A stretch of 64,000 nt of DNA from Clostridium scatologenes (lineage in GTDB: Bacteria > Bacillota > Clostridia > Clostridiales > Clostridiaceae), in the NCBI RefSeq assembly GCF_000968375.1, contig NZ_CP009933.1:1488001-1552000 (forward strand). The letters run 5' to 3'. Position numbers and translations under genes: made by a program. The notes under the pieces were generated by a model that ran no database searches, had not been told where the DNA came from, and worked only from the letters and a program-made list of their open reading frames with translations. Positions 1 through 9,471 of the stretch are shown one piece after another. Each line of letters begins with the position of its first letter. The first letter of the stretch is position 1.

Positions 1-2974
1 TAGGGATTCAGAGAGTTTAAGAAGTCAATTTGCAGATATTGACACATTAACATCTGTGGAATTGGAGTTTAACCTTAGAGGAGTAGATTATTACATAAAA
101 AGAATACCAAAACAGGAAAAGAAAAAGGCTAGGGGAGAAGGATTAACAGAACAGAAAACAGATGCTGAAATGAAGATATTTAAAAATAATGGTGATATTA
201 ATGTGATTTCAGGGGTAAGTAATGTAAATGAATATATAAATGAAATTATGGGAATAAATTATGAACAATTTAAACAAATTATGATGATACCTCAGGGAGA
301 ATTTAGAAAGCTTTTAACTTCTGAAAGTAAGGATAGAGAAAAAATACTTCAAAAAATTTTTGGAACAGAAGCATATAAATTAGTGGAAATAAAACTTAAT
401 GAAATGGCTGGAAAAATTAGAAGAAGCGTTAATGAACTAGAGCATAAGCAAAATGAAATCATAGGTACTGTGCAGTGTAATGATAATGCAGCATTAGTTG
501 AATTAGTGGAAAGTGAGAATAAAAATGTATCTTCTATTATAGAGGAATTAAAGACGTATATTAAAAGCGATAATGAAAGAAAAAATATTATTGAAAAGTC
601 TATAAGTAAAAAGGAAAAGTTTTTAGAAGAAAAACAAAAAGAAATTTTAGAAGCCAAAGAAAATAACAAAAAGTTTAAAGAAAAAGATGCTATAGAAATT
701 CAGAAAAAGTTTTTAGAAGATAAAGAAAGTACCATAGAAGAAAAGAAAACTATACTTTTAAAGGCTAGAAAAGCTGGTGAAATAGTAGGTGTAGAAGAAA
801 ATTGTATTGAAAAGGAGAAAAGATTAGAGTCAAAAAAACTAGAACTTTTAGAAAAGCAAGAGTCTATAAAGTTAGATGCAGAAAATTTAAAGAAGGCAGA
901 AGAAAGTTTTAAATTTGAAAGTTCTAGGGAAGAGGAAAGAAAAAAACTTTTAGAAGATACCGCTATATTAAAAGGATATATAAGTAAAGTTAAGGATTTT
1001 GAAAACAAATCAGAAAGTTTGAAGATTTTAGATAAGAACTTAAAGTTAATAGAACAAGATAAACTTTTAAAAAAACAAGAAATAGAAAAGTTAAAGAAGG
1101 ATATAGATAACTATAATAATGAATTAGAATTAGCTAGAAAATCATCAGAAGAGTTTGTAAAATTAAATGCACAGCTTGAAAAAGTTAATGAAATATATAG
1201 TAAAATTCATACTTTGGATTTAGAGAATAAAAAACTTGTAAAAATTAGAGGCGATTATTTAAAATATAGAAATAAGGCCGTAGAGGATAAAAAAATATTA
1301 GAAGCAGCAGAACTTAATTTTAAAGAATTAGAACGACTTTTTAGAGAAGGTCAAGCAGGTCTTTTAGCAAAAAATTTAGAGGATGGAATGCTATGTCCTG
1401 TTTGCGGAGCAATTCACCATCCTAAATTAGCACTACTCGAGAAAGGTGTACCCACAGAGGCTGAGCTAAAGATAAAGAAAGATTATTTAGATGAAGCATT
1501 AAAAAAGTTTCAAAGTAGTAATGAAAGTTTTATAGAAGCGGATGTTAAGGGGAGATCTCAAAACAGTATTGTAAATAGATTGAAAGAGGAACTTCAATCA
1601 TTAATAGAGGACGATATAGTCACACTTACAAAAGATGAATTAACTAATTTTATAAAGGAAAAACTTTTATACTTTGAAGAAAATAGAAAAAGTTTAGGCA
1701 TAGAAACACAAAGGTTGGAAAAAGAAAAAAATAATCGTGATAATTTGCTGAAACTTTTGAATGAAAAAAAAGATTTACAATCGAAATTAGAAAAAAGTTT
1801 CGAGGAATTAAATAATAAATATCAATTGAGTTTAAGTGCAGTTGAGAGAGAGAAAGGTACATTAAAGCAAATAGAACAAGAAATACCTGAAAAGTTTCGT
1901 GGAGAAAAAAATTTAATAAATGCTATAACAGGAATGGAATATAAGCAGACTGCTATGGAAAAAGCATTAAAAGAGTCACAGGAAAAATTTAATAATTTAA
2001 AACTTAAGTATGAAAAACTTATTATAGAAAAAGAAGGGATAATAAAAGCTTTAAAAGAAGAAGAAATTTCTCTAAATGATTCAGAAAACAAATTAAATGA
2101 AGGAATAACTAAAAGAGGCTTTAAAGATTTACAGGATTATAAGAAATCAAAACTTACAGAAAGTAAACAAGAGGAATTAAATAAGTATATAAATGATTTT
2201 AATGAGGAATTAAAGTCCATAAAAGATAGGTATATAAAAATACAGAAGGATATAGAAGGGAAAAGTTTAGTTAATGTAAATACTCTTGAAAATGATTATG
2301 AAATTATAAAGAAAGAAAGAGAATTACTAGATAATCAAAAGGTAGCACTTCATGCAAAGATAGAAATAAATAGTAATGCATTTTTACGTATACGAGAATT
2401 AAATAAAGAAATTAAAGATAGAGAAAAAGAGTACAGCATAGTTGGAGATTTGTCAGAAGCTGCAAAAGGTAATAATAGCGAAAGGATGACTTTTGAGAGA
2501 TATGTATTGGCTTTCTTTTTTGATAATATTATAGAAGCGGCCAATATAAGATTTTCAAAAATGAGTGAAAATAGATATGAATTAGATAGAATTAAACAAA
2601 AGGGTAAGGGACTAACTCAAAGTGGACTTGAACTTCAAGTATATGATAATTACACAGGAAAATATAGGCATGTAAAAACGCTGTCAGGCGGAGAAGGTTT
2701 TAAGGCATCATTATCATTAGCATTAGGTTTATCGGATGTAGTTCAATGTTATTCTGGAGGTATAAGTTTAGATACAATGTTTATTGATGAAGGATTTGGT
2801 ACTTTAGATCCTGAATCTTTAGAAAATGCTATACAGTGTCTTGTGGATCTACAAAATACAGGAAGGCTTGTAGGTATAATATCTCATGTTCCTGAACTTA
2901 AAGAGAGAATTGATGCGAGACTTGAAATAATGCCTAGTGCAGAAGGAAGTACTGCTAAATTTAATATATTGTAG
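1..2974 (+). CDS. sbcC: Exonuclease subunit SbcC (5' end outside window)
   Basis: SbcC is the SMC/Rad50-like ATPase of the SbcCD nuclease, which opens hairpins and trims DNA ends. The frame is open from base 2 to the left edge, and the residues before the first GTG (base 56) read RDSESLRSQFADIDTLTSVE, typical SbcC sequence, so the true start and the Walker A motif lie outside the window. Visible are long Lys/Glu-rich coiled coils, the zinc-hook CPVCG near base 1395, the ABC signature TLSGGEGFKASLSLALGL and a Walker B with FIDEGFGTLDPES. A hairpin follows the stop. The family call is very safe. Confidence 0.96.
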   Translation, partial: RDSESLRSQFADIDTLTSVELEFNLRGVDYYIKRIPKQEKKKARGEGLTEQKTDAEMKIFKNNGDINVISGVSNVNEYINEIMGINYEQFKQIMMIPQGEFRKLLTSESKDREKILQKIFGTEAYKLVEIKLNEMAGKIRRSVNELEHKQNEIIGTVQCNDNAALVELVESENKNVSSIIEELKTYIKSDNERKNIIEKSISKKEKFLEEKQKEILEAKENNKKFKEKDAIEIQKKFLEDKESTIEEKKTILLKARKAGEIVGVEENCIEKEKRLESKKLELLEKQESIKLDAENLKKAEESFKFESSREEERKKLLEDTAILKGYISKVKDFENKSESLKILDKNLKLIEQDKLLKKQEIEKLKKDIDNYNNELELARKSSEEFVKLNAQLEKVNEIYSKIHTLDLENKKLVKIRGDYLKYRNKAVEDKKILEAAELNFKELERLFREGQAGLLAKNLEDGMLCPVCGAIHHPKLALLEKGVPTEAELKIKKDYLDEALKKFQSSNESFIEADVKGRSQNSIVNRLKEELQSLIEDDIVTLTKDELTNFIKEKLLYFEENRKSLGIETQRLEKEKNNRDNLLKLLNEKKDLQSKLEKSFEELNNKYQLSLSAVEREKGTLKQIEQEIPEKFRGEKNLINAITGMEYKQTAMEKALKESQEKFNNLKLKYEKLIIEKEGIIKALKEEEISLNDSENKLNEGITKRGFKDLQDYKKSKLTESKQEELNKYINDFNEELKSIKDRYIKIQKDIEGKSLVNVNTLENDYEIIKKERELLDNQKVALHAKIEINSNAFLRIRELNKEIKDREKEYSIVGDLSEAAKGNNSERMTFERYVLAFFFDNIIEAANIRFSKMSENRYELDRIKQKGKGLTQSGLELQVYDNYTGKYRHVKTLSGGEGFKASLSLALGLSDVVQCYSGGISLDTMFIDEGFGTLDPESLENAIQCLVDLQNTGRLVGIISHVPELKERIDARLEIMPSAEGSTAKFNIL

Positions 2975-2991
2975 CTTTGAAATCTAAAATT

Positions 2992-3060
2992 TTAATGAGT
3001 TTTAAGTGAGAGTTTGATGATATTTTAACTATCATCAAACTCTCACTTAAAGCTCATTAA
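2992..3060. terminator. Long hairpin after sbcC
   Basis: The arms AAGTGAGAGTTTGATGAT (from 3004) and its complement (to 3048) are separated by a short T-rich loop, and an outer pair, TTAATGAG at 2992 and CTCATTAA at 3053, extends the structure. No clear U-tract follows on the plus strand, so termination is probable from position rather than certain. Confidence 0.6.
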
Positions 3061-3077
3061 TTATATTAGATATAGAT

Positions 3078-3120
3078 ACATATTAAATATTATGTTAACT
3101 AAAATAAAAGTAAACCTAAA
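3078..3120 (+). promoter_or_regulatory. 43-bp upstream element shared with mnmM (copy 1)
   Basis: This AT-rich block upstream of nifJ matches 38 of 43 bases of the block at 8855-8897 upstream of mnmM. The core reads AATATTATGTTAA, then TAAAA and AGTAAACC. It could hold a promoter plus a regulator site; GTTAACT and AGTAAAC form an imperfect inverted repeat. The binding factor is unknown. Confidence 0.5.
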
Positions 3121-3211
3121 AAATATTAAATATTCATAAATAATATGAATAATACGCTTTTTCTTCCAAACAATAAGATAGAAAATAAAAATTAGTTTGG
3201 AGGATTAATAT

Positions 3212-6200
3212 ATGGAAAAAAAAGTTATGAAGACGATGGATGGAAATGCTGCAGCTGCATATGCTTCTTATGCTTTTACAGAAGTAGCAGCTATATTTCC
3301 AATTACTCCATCAACACCTATGGCAGAAGGCGTTGATGAATGGGCAGCACATGGAAAGAAAAATTTATTTAATCAAACTGTTAAGGTTTCAGAAATGCAG
3401 TCTGAAGCAGGTGCAGCAGGTGCAGTGCATGGATCACTTGCAGCAGGTGCATTGACAACTACTTATACTGCATCACAAGGACTGCTTTTAATGATTCCTA
3501 ATATGTATAAAATAGCAGGAGAACATTTACCAGGAGTTTTTCATGTAACAGCCCGCGCGGTTGCCGCACATGCTCTGTCAATTTTTGGAGATCATCAAGA
3601 TGTAATGGCTTGCCGTCAAACAGGTTTTGCTCTTTTAGCTTCTTCTAGTGTTCAAGAAGTAATGGATCTAGGATGTATTTCGCATCTTTCTGCAATTAAA
3701 TCTAGAGTACCATTTTTACACTTTTTTGACGGTTTTAGAACTTCTCATGAATATCAAAAAATAGAAGTTATAGACTACAAAGAATTAGATAAAATATTAG
3801 ATTATAATGCAATTAAGAAATTTAGAGATAGAGCCTTGAATCCTGAACATCCTGTAGTACGTGGAACAGCACAAAATCCAGATATTTATTTCCAAGGTAG
3901 AGAAGCTTCAAACAAATTTTATGAAGCAGTACCAGATATAACAGAAAATTATATGAGAGAGATAGAAAAAATTACAGGAAGAGTATATCATCCTTTTGAT
4001 TATTATGGATCACCAGATGCTGAATATGTGATAGTTGCTATGGGATCTGTATGTGATACTATAGATGAAACTGTAGATTACCTAATGAATAAAGGAGAAA
4101 AAGTAGGATGCATAAAAGTTCATTTATATAGACCATTTTCAGAAAAATATTTCTTTAATGTTCTTCCAACTACAACAAAAAAGATAGCTGTATTAGATAG
4201 AACTAAAGAACCAGGATCACTAGCAGAACCATTGTATTTAGATGTAGTTCATCTATTTTATAAAAATGAAAATAAACCTTTAGTTGTAGGAGGAAGATAT
4301 GGATTAGGTTCTAAAGATACTACACCATCTCAAATATTAGCTGTATTTAATAATTTAAAAAGTTCTTCTCCTAAAGATAACTTTACAATTGGTATTACAG
4401 ATGACGTAACTAATACTTCACTGGCTAATGGGGATCCTATAGAAACTACACCAGAAGGAACTGTAAGTTGTAAATTCTGGGGTTTAGGTTCTGATGGTAC
4501 AGTAGGGGCTAATAAGAGTGCTATTAAAATAATAGGAGATAATACTCAACTTTATGCTCAAGCTTATTTTTCTTATGATAGTAAAAAATCTGGTGGAACT
4601 ACTGTTTCTCACTTAAGATTTGGTAAAAAGCCTATAAAATCTCCTTATTTAGTTTATAGTGCAGATTATATAGCATGCCATAATAAATCTTTTATATATC
4701 AGCAGGATGTACTAAAAGGATTAAAAAAAGGTGGAACTTTTGTACTTAATTGTCCATGGGATGCTAATGATTTGGAAGAAAAACTTCCAGAAATAATGAA
4801 AAGATATATAGCTGAAAATAATATTAAATTTTACACTATAGATGCAGTGTCAATTGCAGGAAATATAGGTTTAGGTGGAAGAATTAATATGATTATGCAA
4901 TCTGCATTCTTTAAGTTATCAAATATAATTTCAATAGAAAATGCAGTAAAATATTTAAAAGATTCCATAGAAAAGGTTTATGGAAAAAAAGGCGAAAAAA
5001 TTGTAGAAATGAATAAAGTTGCAGTGGATAAGGGAATAGAATCTCTTATAAAAGTAAATGTTCCAGATTCATGGAAAAATTCATGTGAAGATAAAAAAGA
5101 TTTTGAAGTGGATAATGAATTTGTTAAGAATATTCAAATACCAATGTCAAAACATCAAGGAGATAATCTTCCAGTAAGTGCATTCTCAGGCATGGAAGAT
5201 GGTTCATTCCCATTAGGTACTACTGCTTATGAAAAAAGAGGCATTGCAGTTATGATACCAGAGTGGCAAATAGACAAATGTATTCAATGTAACCAATGTT
5301 CATATATTTGTCCTCATGCTACTGTAAGACCATTTTTATTAAATGAAGAAGAAGTAAAAAATGCACCAGATACTTTTGAAACAAAAAAATCTGTTGGTAA
5401 AGGTTTGGAAACGTTTGAGTATCGTATTCAAGTAGATCCACTGGATTGTACTGGATGTGGAAATTGTGCAGATGTGTGCCCAGCACCAGGAAAAGCACTT
5501 ATTATGAAGCCAGCAGAGCAAGAAATTGAAGAACAAGCAGAAAATTGGGAATATACAAATAAGGTTACTTATAAAGATACTGTTATGGATAAGGGGACAG
5601 TAAAAGGAAGTCAGTTTGCAAAACCACTTTTAGAGTTTAATGGTGCGTGTCCAGGATGTGGAGAAACTCCTTATGTAAGACTTATTACTCAATTATTTGG
5701 AGAAAGAATGATGATTGCAAATGCTACAGGGTGTTCTTCTATTTGGGGAGCAAGTGCACCATCAATACCTTATACTGTAAATTCAGATGGAAAAGGTCCT
5801 GCCTGGGGAAATTCACTTTTTGAAGATAATGCAGAGTATGGATATGGAATGTATTTGGGAGTTAAACAAATACGAGAGAAACTTAGAGATTTGATGGAAG
5901 AATATATAGATTCTCCAGGAGCTGATAAAATAAAGGATGCATTTAAAGAGTGGATTGAAGCTATGTATGATGGTGAAAAATCAAAGTCAGCTTCAGAAAA
6001 TATACTTGAAATTTTAAATGATCATAATTATAACGGAAATGAGATAATAAAGGAAATCCTAGATAAAAAAGATTTTTTAATTAAAAAATCTCAATGGATA
6101 ATAGGTGGAGATGGATGGGCATATGATATTGGATACGGAGGTTTAGATCATGTTCTCGCATCTGGTGATGATGTGAATTTATTTGTAATGGATACAGAAG

Positions 6201-6739
6201 TATATTCTAACACAGGAGGTCAATCTTCAAAAGCAACTCCAACTGCTGCAGTTGCTAAATTTGCAGCATCAGGTAAAAAAATAAGGAAGAAAGACTTAGG
6301 AATGATGGCCATGAGTTATGGATATGTATATGTGGCACAAATATCAATGGGAGCTAACATGAATCAAACTATAAAAACACTTATTGAAGCTGAAAAATAT
6401 AAAGGACCATCACTTATAATAGCTTATGCACCATGTATTAATCATGGTATAAAATCTGGTATGGCAACTAGTGTTATGGAAGGTAAAAAAGCTGTAGAAT
6501 CAGGATATTGGCATATGTATAGATTTAATCCAGAACTAAAAGAAGAAGGTAAAAATCCATTCATAATGGATTCAAAAGAACCAACAAAATCTTTCAAGGA
6601 TTTTATAAATGGAGAAATAAGATATACATCTCTTATGAATGTATTTCCTGATATTGCAGAAGATATGTTTAGTGAAGCAGAAAAACATGCAAAGGAAAGA
6701 TATGAAACTTACAAAAGATTAGCAGAACAAAAATTTTAG
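3212..6739 (+). CDS. nifJ: Pyruvate:ferredoxin (flavodoxin) oxidoreductase
   Basis: This cytoplasmic enzyme oxidises pyruvate and CoA to acetyl-CoA and CO2 and reduces ferredoxin, the central step of clostridial fermentation. At 1175 residues it is a full-length single-chain PFOR. The N-terminal pyrimidine-binding domain carries FPITPSTPMAE, two ferredoxin-type clusters are visible (CIQCNQCSYICPH near residue 690 and CTGCGNCADVCP near 745), then CPGCGETPY near 814 and the thiamine-binding GGDGWAYDIGYGG near 965. The start follows a clear TTTGGAGG ribosome site. It is monocistronic: hairpin upstream, strong terminator downstream. Confidence 0.98.
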   Translation: MEKKVMKTMDGNAAAAYASYAFTEVAAIFPITPSTPMAEGVDEWAAHGKKNLFNQTVKVSEMQSEAGAAGAVHGSLAAGALTTTYTASQGLLLMIPNMYKIAGEHLPGVFHVTARAVAAHALSIFGDHQDVMACRQTGFALLASSSVQEVMDLGCISHLSAIKSRVPFLHFFDGFRTSHEYQKIEVIDYKELDKILDYNAIKKFRDRALNPEHPVVRGTAQNPDIYFQGREASNKFYEAVPDITENYMREIEKITGRVYHPFDYYGSPDAEYVIVAMGSVCDTIDETVDYLMNKGEKVGCIKVHLYRPFSEKYFFNVLPTTTKKIAVLDRTKEPGSLAEPLYLDVVHLFYKNENKPLVVGGRYGLGSKDTTPSQILAVFNNLKSSSPKDNFTIGITDDVTNTSLANGDPIETTPEGTVSCKFWGLGSDGTVGANKSAIKIIGDNTQLYAQAYFSYDSKKSGGTTVSHLRFGKKPIKSPYLVYSADYIACHNKSFIYQQDVLKGLKKGGTFVLNCPWDANDLEEKLPEIMKRYIAENNIKFYTIDAVSIAGNIGLGGRINMIMQSAFFKLSNIISIENAVKYLKDSIEKVYGKKGEKIVEMNKVAVDKGIESLIKVNVPDSWKNSCEDKKDFEVDNEFVKNIQIPMSKHQGDNLPVSAFSGMEDGSFPLGTTAYEKRGIAVMIPEWQIDKCIQCNQCSYICPHATVRPFLLNEEEVKNAPDTFETKKSVGKGLETFEYRIQVDPLDCTGCGNCADVCPAPGKALIMKPAEQEIEEQAENWEYTNKVTYKDTVMDKGTVKGSQFAKPLLEFNGACPGCGETPYVRLITQLFGERMMIANATGCSSIWGASAPSIPYTVNSDGKGPAWGNSLFEDNAEYGYGMYLGVKQIREKLRDLMEEYIDSPGADKIKDAFKEWIEAMYDGEKSKSASENILEILNDHNYNGNEIIKEILDKKDFLIKKSQWIIGGDGWAYDIGYGGLDHVLASGDDVNLFVMDTEVYSNTGGQSSKATPTAAVAKFAASGKKIRKKDLGMMAMSYGYVYVAQISMGANMNQTIKTLIEAEKYKGPSLIIAYAPCINHGIKSGMATSVMEGKKAVESGYWHMYRFNPELKEEGKNPFIMDSKEPTKSFKDFINGEIRYTSLMNVFPDIAEDMFSEAEKHAKERYETYKRLAEQKF

Positions 6740-6751
6740 TATATTGTATAT

Positions 6752-6789
6752 AAAAAAGGAGTCTTTCTAATTATAAAGACTCCTTTTTA
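6752..6789 (+). terminator. Terminator of nifJ
   Basis: AAAAAGGAGTCTTT and AAAGACTCCTTTTT form a 14-bp stem around an 8-base loop, ending in a T-run. The A-run on the other side means it could also serve the minus-strand gene at 6801-6974. Confidence 0.9.
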
Positions 6790-6800
6790 ATTAAAATTGT

Positions 6801-6974
6801 TTATTTTTGATTTGAATCAACCCATTCTTTTGCATTCATAGTTTCATATTCATTAGGAATAGAAACATTACTAACAGGTCTAGTTTCACTAATGTTTGCC
6901 CAAGCTGCAGTGTCATGTTTTTCAATAGGAATTTTAAAAGAATTATTTTTTATTGTTTCATTATTCATTGTCAT
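6801..6974 (-). CDS. DUF3787 family small protein
   Basis: This is a 57-residue minus-strand gene starting MTMNNETIKNN and ending AKEWVDSNQK. The ribosome site AAAGGGTG sits just before the ATG. The middle (PIEKHDTAAWANI, then RPVSNVSIPNE) matches the pattern I know for DUF3787, a small soluble family of clostridia with no assigned function. It ends beside the nifJ terminator, which is probably shared. The second ATG, two codons in, is an alternative start. Confidence 0.75.
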   Translation of the reverse strand: MTMNNETIKNNSFKIPIEKHDTAAWANISETRPVSNVSIPNEYETMNAKEWVDSNQK

Positions 6975-7100
6975 CACCCTTTCAATATTATTATTTTCAA
7001 ATTTACAAAAATTATTAGTTTGAAAAATTACATCAATATTGACCGAGATATCAAAATAGTATGGCGTTTTTGAAACTAATAAAAATGATTTTAATGCATA

Positions 7101-7733
7101 TTAACCACCTAAAGTAACATCTTGAGTACTATACCAATTTAATGCGTCCATTAATTGAGATTTTTTAAAATCAGGCCAATAATCATCTATAATATAAAAA
7201 TCTGAATATACGGATTGCACAGGAAGAAAACCACTAAGCCTTCTTCTGCCCCCCCACCTTACTATTAAATCTACTCTATTTATCTCTGACGATTTTAAAT
7301 AATATTTAGTATTACTATCTAAATTGTGTACAGGTGATAAATCCCATTCCCAACCATAATTCACCAAAAAATTAATTTTCATAGTACCTTTACCAAAAAA
7401 CTTTCTTTTTGTGAAAGGTAACAATTCATGGGGAAACATAGGAGAAGATGAGTTTCCAACTACTAAAAGTGAGGCGTCTTCTTTTGAAAGCATTCTAACA
7501 GCTTCTACACATGCTGCAGTAAAAGCTTTAGTCTGTGCTTTAGGTCTTTTAGTGTTATCTACAGTAAACCCATAATAAGTTAATTCTTTAATTCCAAGTT
7601 CTTTGCAAATTTTAAATATTTCTATACCTGGTTTAAGTCCCCAAGTATAACCAGCTTCTTTTCTTAATCCATGATTAACAGCCCAGCGTCTATTACCATC
7701 AGGTATAATACCAATGTGATTTGGAAGTCTCAT
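7101..7733 (-). CDS. Short cis-prenyltransferase (UppS-like)
   Basis: The protein belongs to the family that makes undecaprenyl diphosphate, the lipid carrier for wall synthesis, by adding isopentenyl units in cis. The N-terminal motif HIGIIPDGNRRWA holds the catalytic Asp12, and RWGGRRRLSGFLPVQSVYSD near residue 160 matches the conserved RxGGExRLSxFLxWQSAYxE block. At 210 residues it is 30-40 shorter than usual UppS, and the usual Thr and Glu of that block are replaced. It may be a second paralogue with a different chain length or role. The ribosome site AGGAGG precedes the ATG. Confidence 0.8.
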   Translation of the reverse strand: MRLPNHIGIIPDGNRRWAVNHGLRKEAGYTWGLKPGIEIFKICKELGIKELTYYGFTVDNTKRPKAQTKAFTAACVEAVRMLSKEDASLLVVGNSSSPMFPHELLPFTKRKFFGKGTMKINFLVNYGWEWDLSPVHNLDSNTKYYLKSSEINRVDLIVRWGGRRRLSGFLPVQSVYSDFYIIDDYWPDFKKSQLMDALNWYSTQDVTLGG

Positions 7734-7883
7734 TTAAAATCCTCCTTCTAATAGCAGATATTAATGTAATTATTAACATAAATTAGAAGATTTATTCTAA
7801 AATAATATAACTATTTTACTATATTGTATACTTTCATAAATAGTTTTATAATTTAATAGTAATTTCCAAAGGAGGTGAGTTTT

Positions 7884-8588
7884 ATGGAAGAAAGACTACA
7901 AAAATATATGGCATCTTGTGGAATAGCTTCTAGACGAAAATGTGAAGAAATTATATTACAAGATAGGGTTAAAGTTAATGGGAAAATAGTGAATGAATTA
8001 GGAGCTAAAATAGATGAAGAAAAAGACTTAGTAACATTAGACGGTAAATTAATAAAAAAAGAAAAAAACAAAGTATATATTGCACTTAACAAGCCAAAGG
8101 GATATGTTTCCACAGTGAAAGATGAGAGGGGAAGAAAAACCATTTTAGATTTAGTAGATGTTACAGAAAGAATATATCCTATAGGTAGATTGGATTATGA
8201 TACATCAGGATTGATACTGCTCACTAATGATGGTGATATATATAACAAAATAATACATCCAAAACAAGAAAAAAATAAGATTTATATAGCATTAATAAAA
8301 GGAATTCCTAAAGAAAATGATATAAAAAAATTTGAAAGAGGAATAAATATAGATGGATATGTTACAGCACCAGCAAAATTTAAAATTATAAAAAAATTTA
8401 AAGATTACTGCGAAGTTGAAATAATTATACATGAAGGTAGAAATAGGCAAATAAGAAAAATGTGTGATTTTATAAATCATCAAGTATTAGAGTTAAAAAG
8501 ATTACAAATAGGTGATATAAAACTAGGGAATTTACCTTTAGGAAAATGGAGATATTTAAATACTGAAGAAATTAAAAATATCAAGTGA
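7884..8588 (+). CDS. RsuA/RluB-family rRNA pseudouridine synthase
   Basis: The 234-residue protein converts a uridine of ribosomal RNA to pseudouridine. It has an N-terminal S4 RNA-binding domain (ERLQKYMASCGIASRRKCEE, first 60 residues) and a catalytic domain with IGRLDYDTSGLILLTNDGD, whose Asp is the nucleophile. Clostridial proteins of this type are usually named RluB, but 16S against 23S specificity cannot be told here. I chose ATG 7884, 8 bases after AAGGAGG, over the in-frame GTG at 7875 that lies within the ribosome site. A structured RNA and a terminator follow. Confidence 0.88.
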   Translation: MEERLQKYMASCGIASRRKCEEIILQDRVKVNGKIVNELGAKIDEEKDLVTLDGKLIKKEKNKVYIALNKPKGYVSTVKDERGRKTILDLVDVTERIYPIGRLDYDTSGLILLTNDGDIYNKIIHPKQEKNKIYIALIKGIPKENDIKKFERGINIDGYVTAPAKFKIIKKFKDYCEVEIIIHEGRNRQIRKMCDFINHQVLELKRLQIGDIKLGNLPLGKWRYLNTEEIKNIK

Positions 8589-8591
8589 TTC

Positions 8592-8780
8592 TTAAGTTCG
8601 GATTGAGTTTGCCTATAAGAATGACTTTCTCCAGCTGAACTTTATACGAACTTATGCAGGCGTGTAGTAGTGCTTATCCTCGCTTTGATAGAAAAGCAGA
8701 TATCCTAAATCTTTGATTTAGTGATAGCCGCCTTCACTGTGTGCGATGAGGTTGTTAACAATGGTAGCGGTCGGATAAAA
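8592..8780 (+). ncRNA. Structured RNA or dispersed intergenic element
   Basis: This segment is clearly richer in G and C than the flanks and has no open frame. Two helices are visible: TAAGTTCG (8593-8600) with CGAACTTA (8647-8654), and a long-range pairing of TTATCC+CGCT (8674-8684) with AGCG+GGATAA (8766-8778) that encloses a CTAAATC-ttt-GATTTAG hairpin (8705-8721). It sits between the pseudouridine synthase stop and a terminator, so it may be a 3' leader-like RNA, an independent small RNA or a multi-copy intergenic element. I could not assign it to a known riboswitch or 6S class. Confidence 0.5.
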
Positions 8781-8784
8781 TAAT

Positions 8785-8810
8785 TGTATAAATTAAGATT
8801 ATACATTTTT
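8785..8810 (+). terminator. Terminator after the structured RNA
   Basis: TGTATAA and TTATACA form a 7-bp stem around a 7-base loop, followed by TTTTT. The stem is weak and AT-rich, but position and U-tract fit an intrinsic terminator. Confidence 0.6.
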
Positions 8811-8854
8811 AATAAGTTTATATGATTTTAATTTTAAAGCTAAAAACTATATTT

Positions 8855-8897
8855 ACATATTTAATATTATGTTAATTAAAACAATAGTAAACCAAAA
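8855..8897 (+). promoter_or_regulatory. 43-bp upstream element shared with nifJ (copy 2)
   Basis: Same block as 3078-3120 (38 of 43 identical), placed just before the AAAAGGAG ribosome site of mnmM, so it probably includes the transcription start region of mnmM. Confidence 0.5.
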
Positions 8898-8911
8898 GGA
8901 GAAATTAACTT

Positions 8912-9454
8912 ATGTTTAGATATATTAATGATGTAAGTAGTTTATCACACTATATAATAAAAAATTTTTGTAATATTTTTAATGTAGCAGTAGATGCTAC
9001 ATTAGGAAATGGATATGATACAGATTTTTTGAGTGTTAACTTTAACAAAGTATATTCATTCGATATTCAATTAAATGCTGTTGAAAACTATAAAAAAAGA
9101 TCTAAAGAAAATACTATATTAATAAATGATTCTCACGAAAATTTTAATGTACATATAAGTGAAGAAATTGATTGCTTGGTTTACAATCTAGGATTTCTAC
9201 CAGGTGGAAATAAAAATTTAACGACTAAAGCTTCTTCAACTCTAATAAGTTTAAATTGTGGGTTGAATAAATTAAAAAAAGGTGGATTGGTAACTATATC
9301 AGTTTACAGAGGACATAAAGAAGGAAAAAATGAAGAAGCTGTGATCATGAACTTTGTTAAGAATCTTCCGAAAAATAAATATGCAGTTATGCTTCATTCT
9401 TTTGTAAATAGAGATCCAAATGCTCCCATATTAATTGCAATAGAAAAAAAATAA
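8912..9454 (+). CDS. mnmM: Class I SAM methyltransferase, MraW_2/YtqB family (tRNA MnmM)
   Basis: This 180-residue protein matches the YtqB family. Members were shown to be MnmM, which uses S-adenosylmethionine to methylate the 5-aminomethyl group of uridine 34 in certain tRNAs. The SAM-binding loop VDATLGNGYDTDFL lies near residues 27-40, the acidic strand SFDIQ near 50, and the family-specific YNLGFLPGGNKN near 90. It has a full ribosome site (AAAAGGAG) and is followed after 17 bases by a DUF4264 gene, likely one operon. Function is inferred from the family. Confidence 0.85.
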   Translation: MFRYINDVSSLSHYIIKNFCNIFNVAVDATLGNGYDTDFLSVNFNKVYSFDIQLNAVENYKKRSKENTILINDSHENFNVHISEEIDCLVYNLGFLPGGNKNLTTKASSTLISLNCGLNKLKKGGLVTISVYRGHKEGKNEEAVIMNFVKNLPKNKYAVMLHSFVNRDPNAPILIAIEKK

Positions 9455-9471
9455 ATTTTAGAGGTGAAAAA

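Noticed and set aside
349..2544. Minus-strand open frames within sbcC
   Set aside because: They are Ser/Phe/Leu-rich mirror images of the Lys/Glu coiled coil of SbcC, with no ribosome sites or domains.
7101..7733. Short UppS-like gene as a truncated pseudogene
   Set aside because: Start, ribosome site, catalytic Asp and C-terminal block are all present in one frame; only internal length is reduced, so it is probably a working paralogue.
8855..8897. Shared upstream element as a Rex or BirA operator
   Set aside because: The half-sites do not give TTGTTAA-N4-TTAACAA, and no GGTTTACAA arm follows GTAAACC at the BirA spacing.
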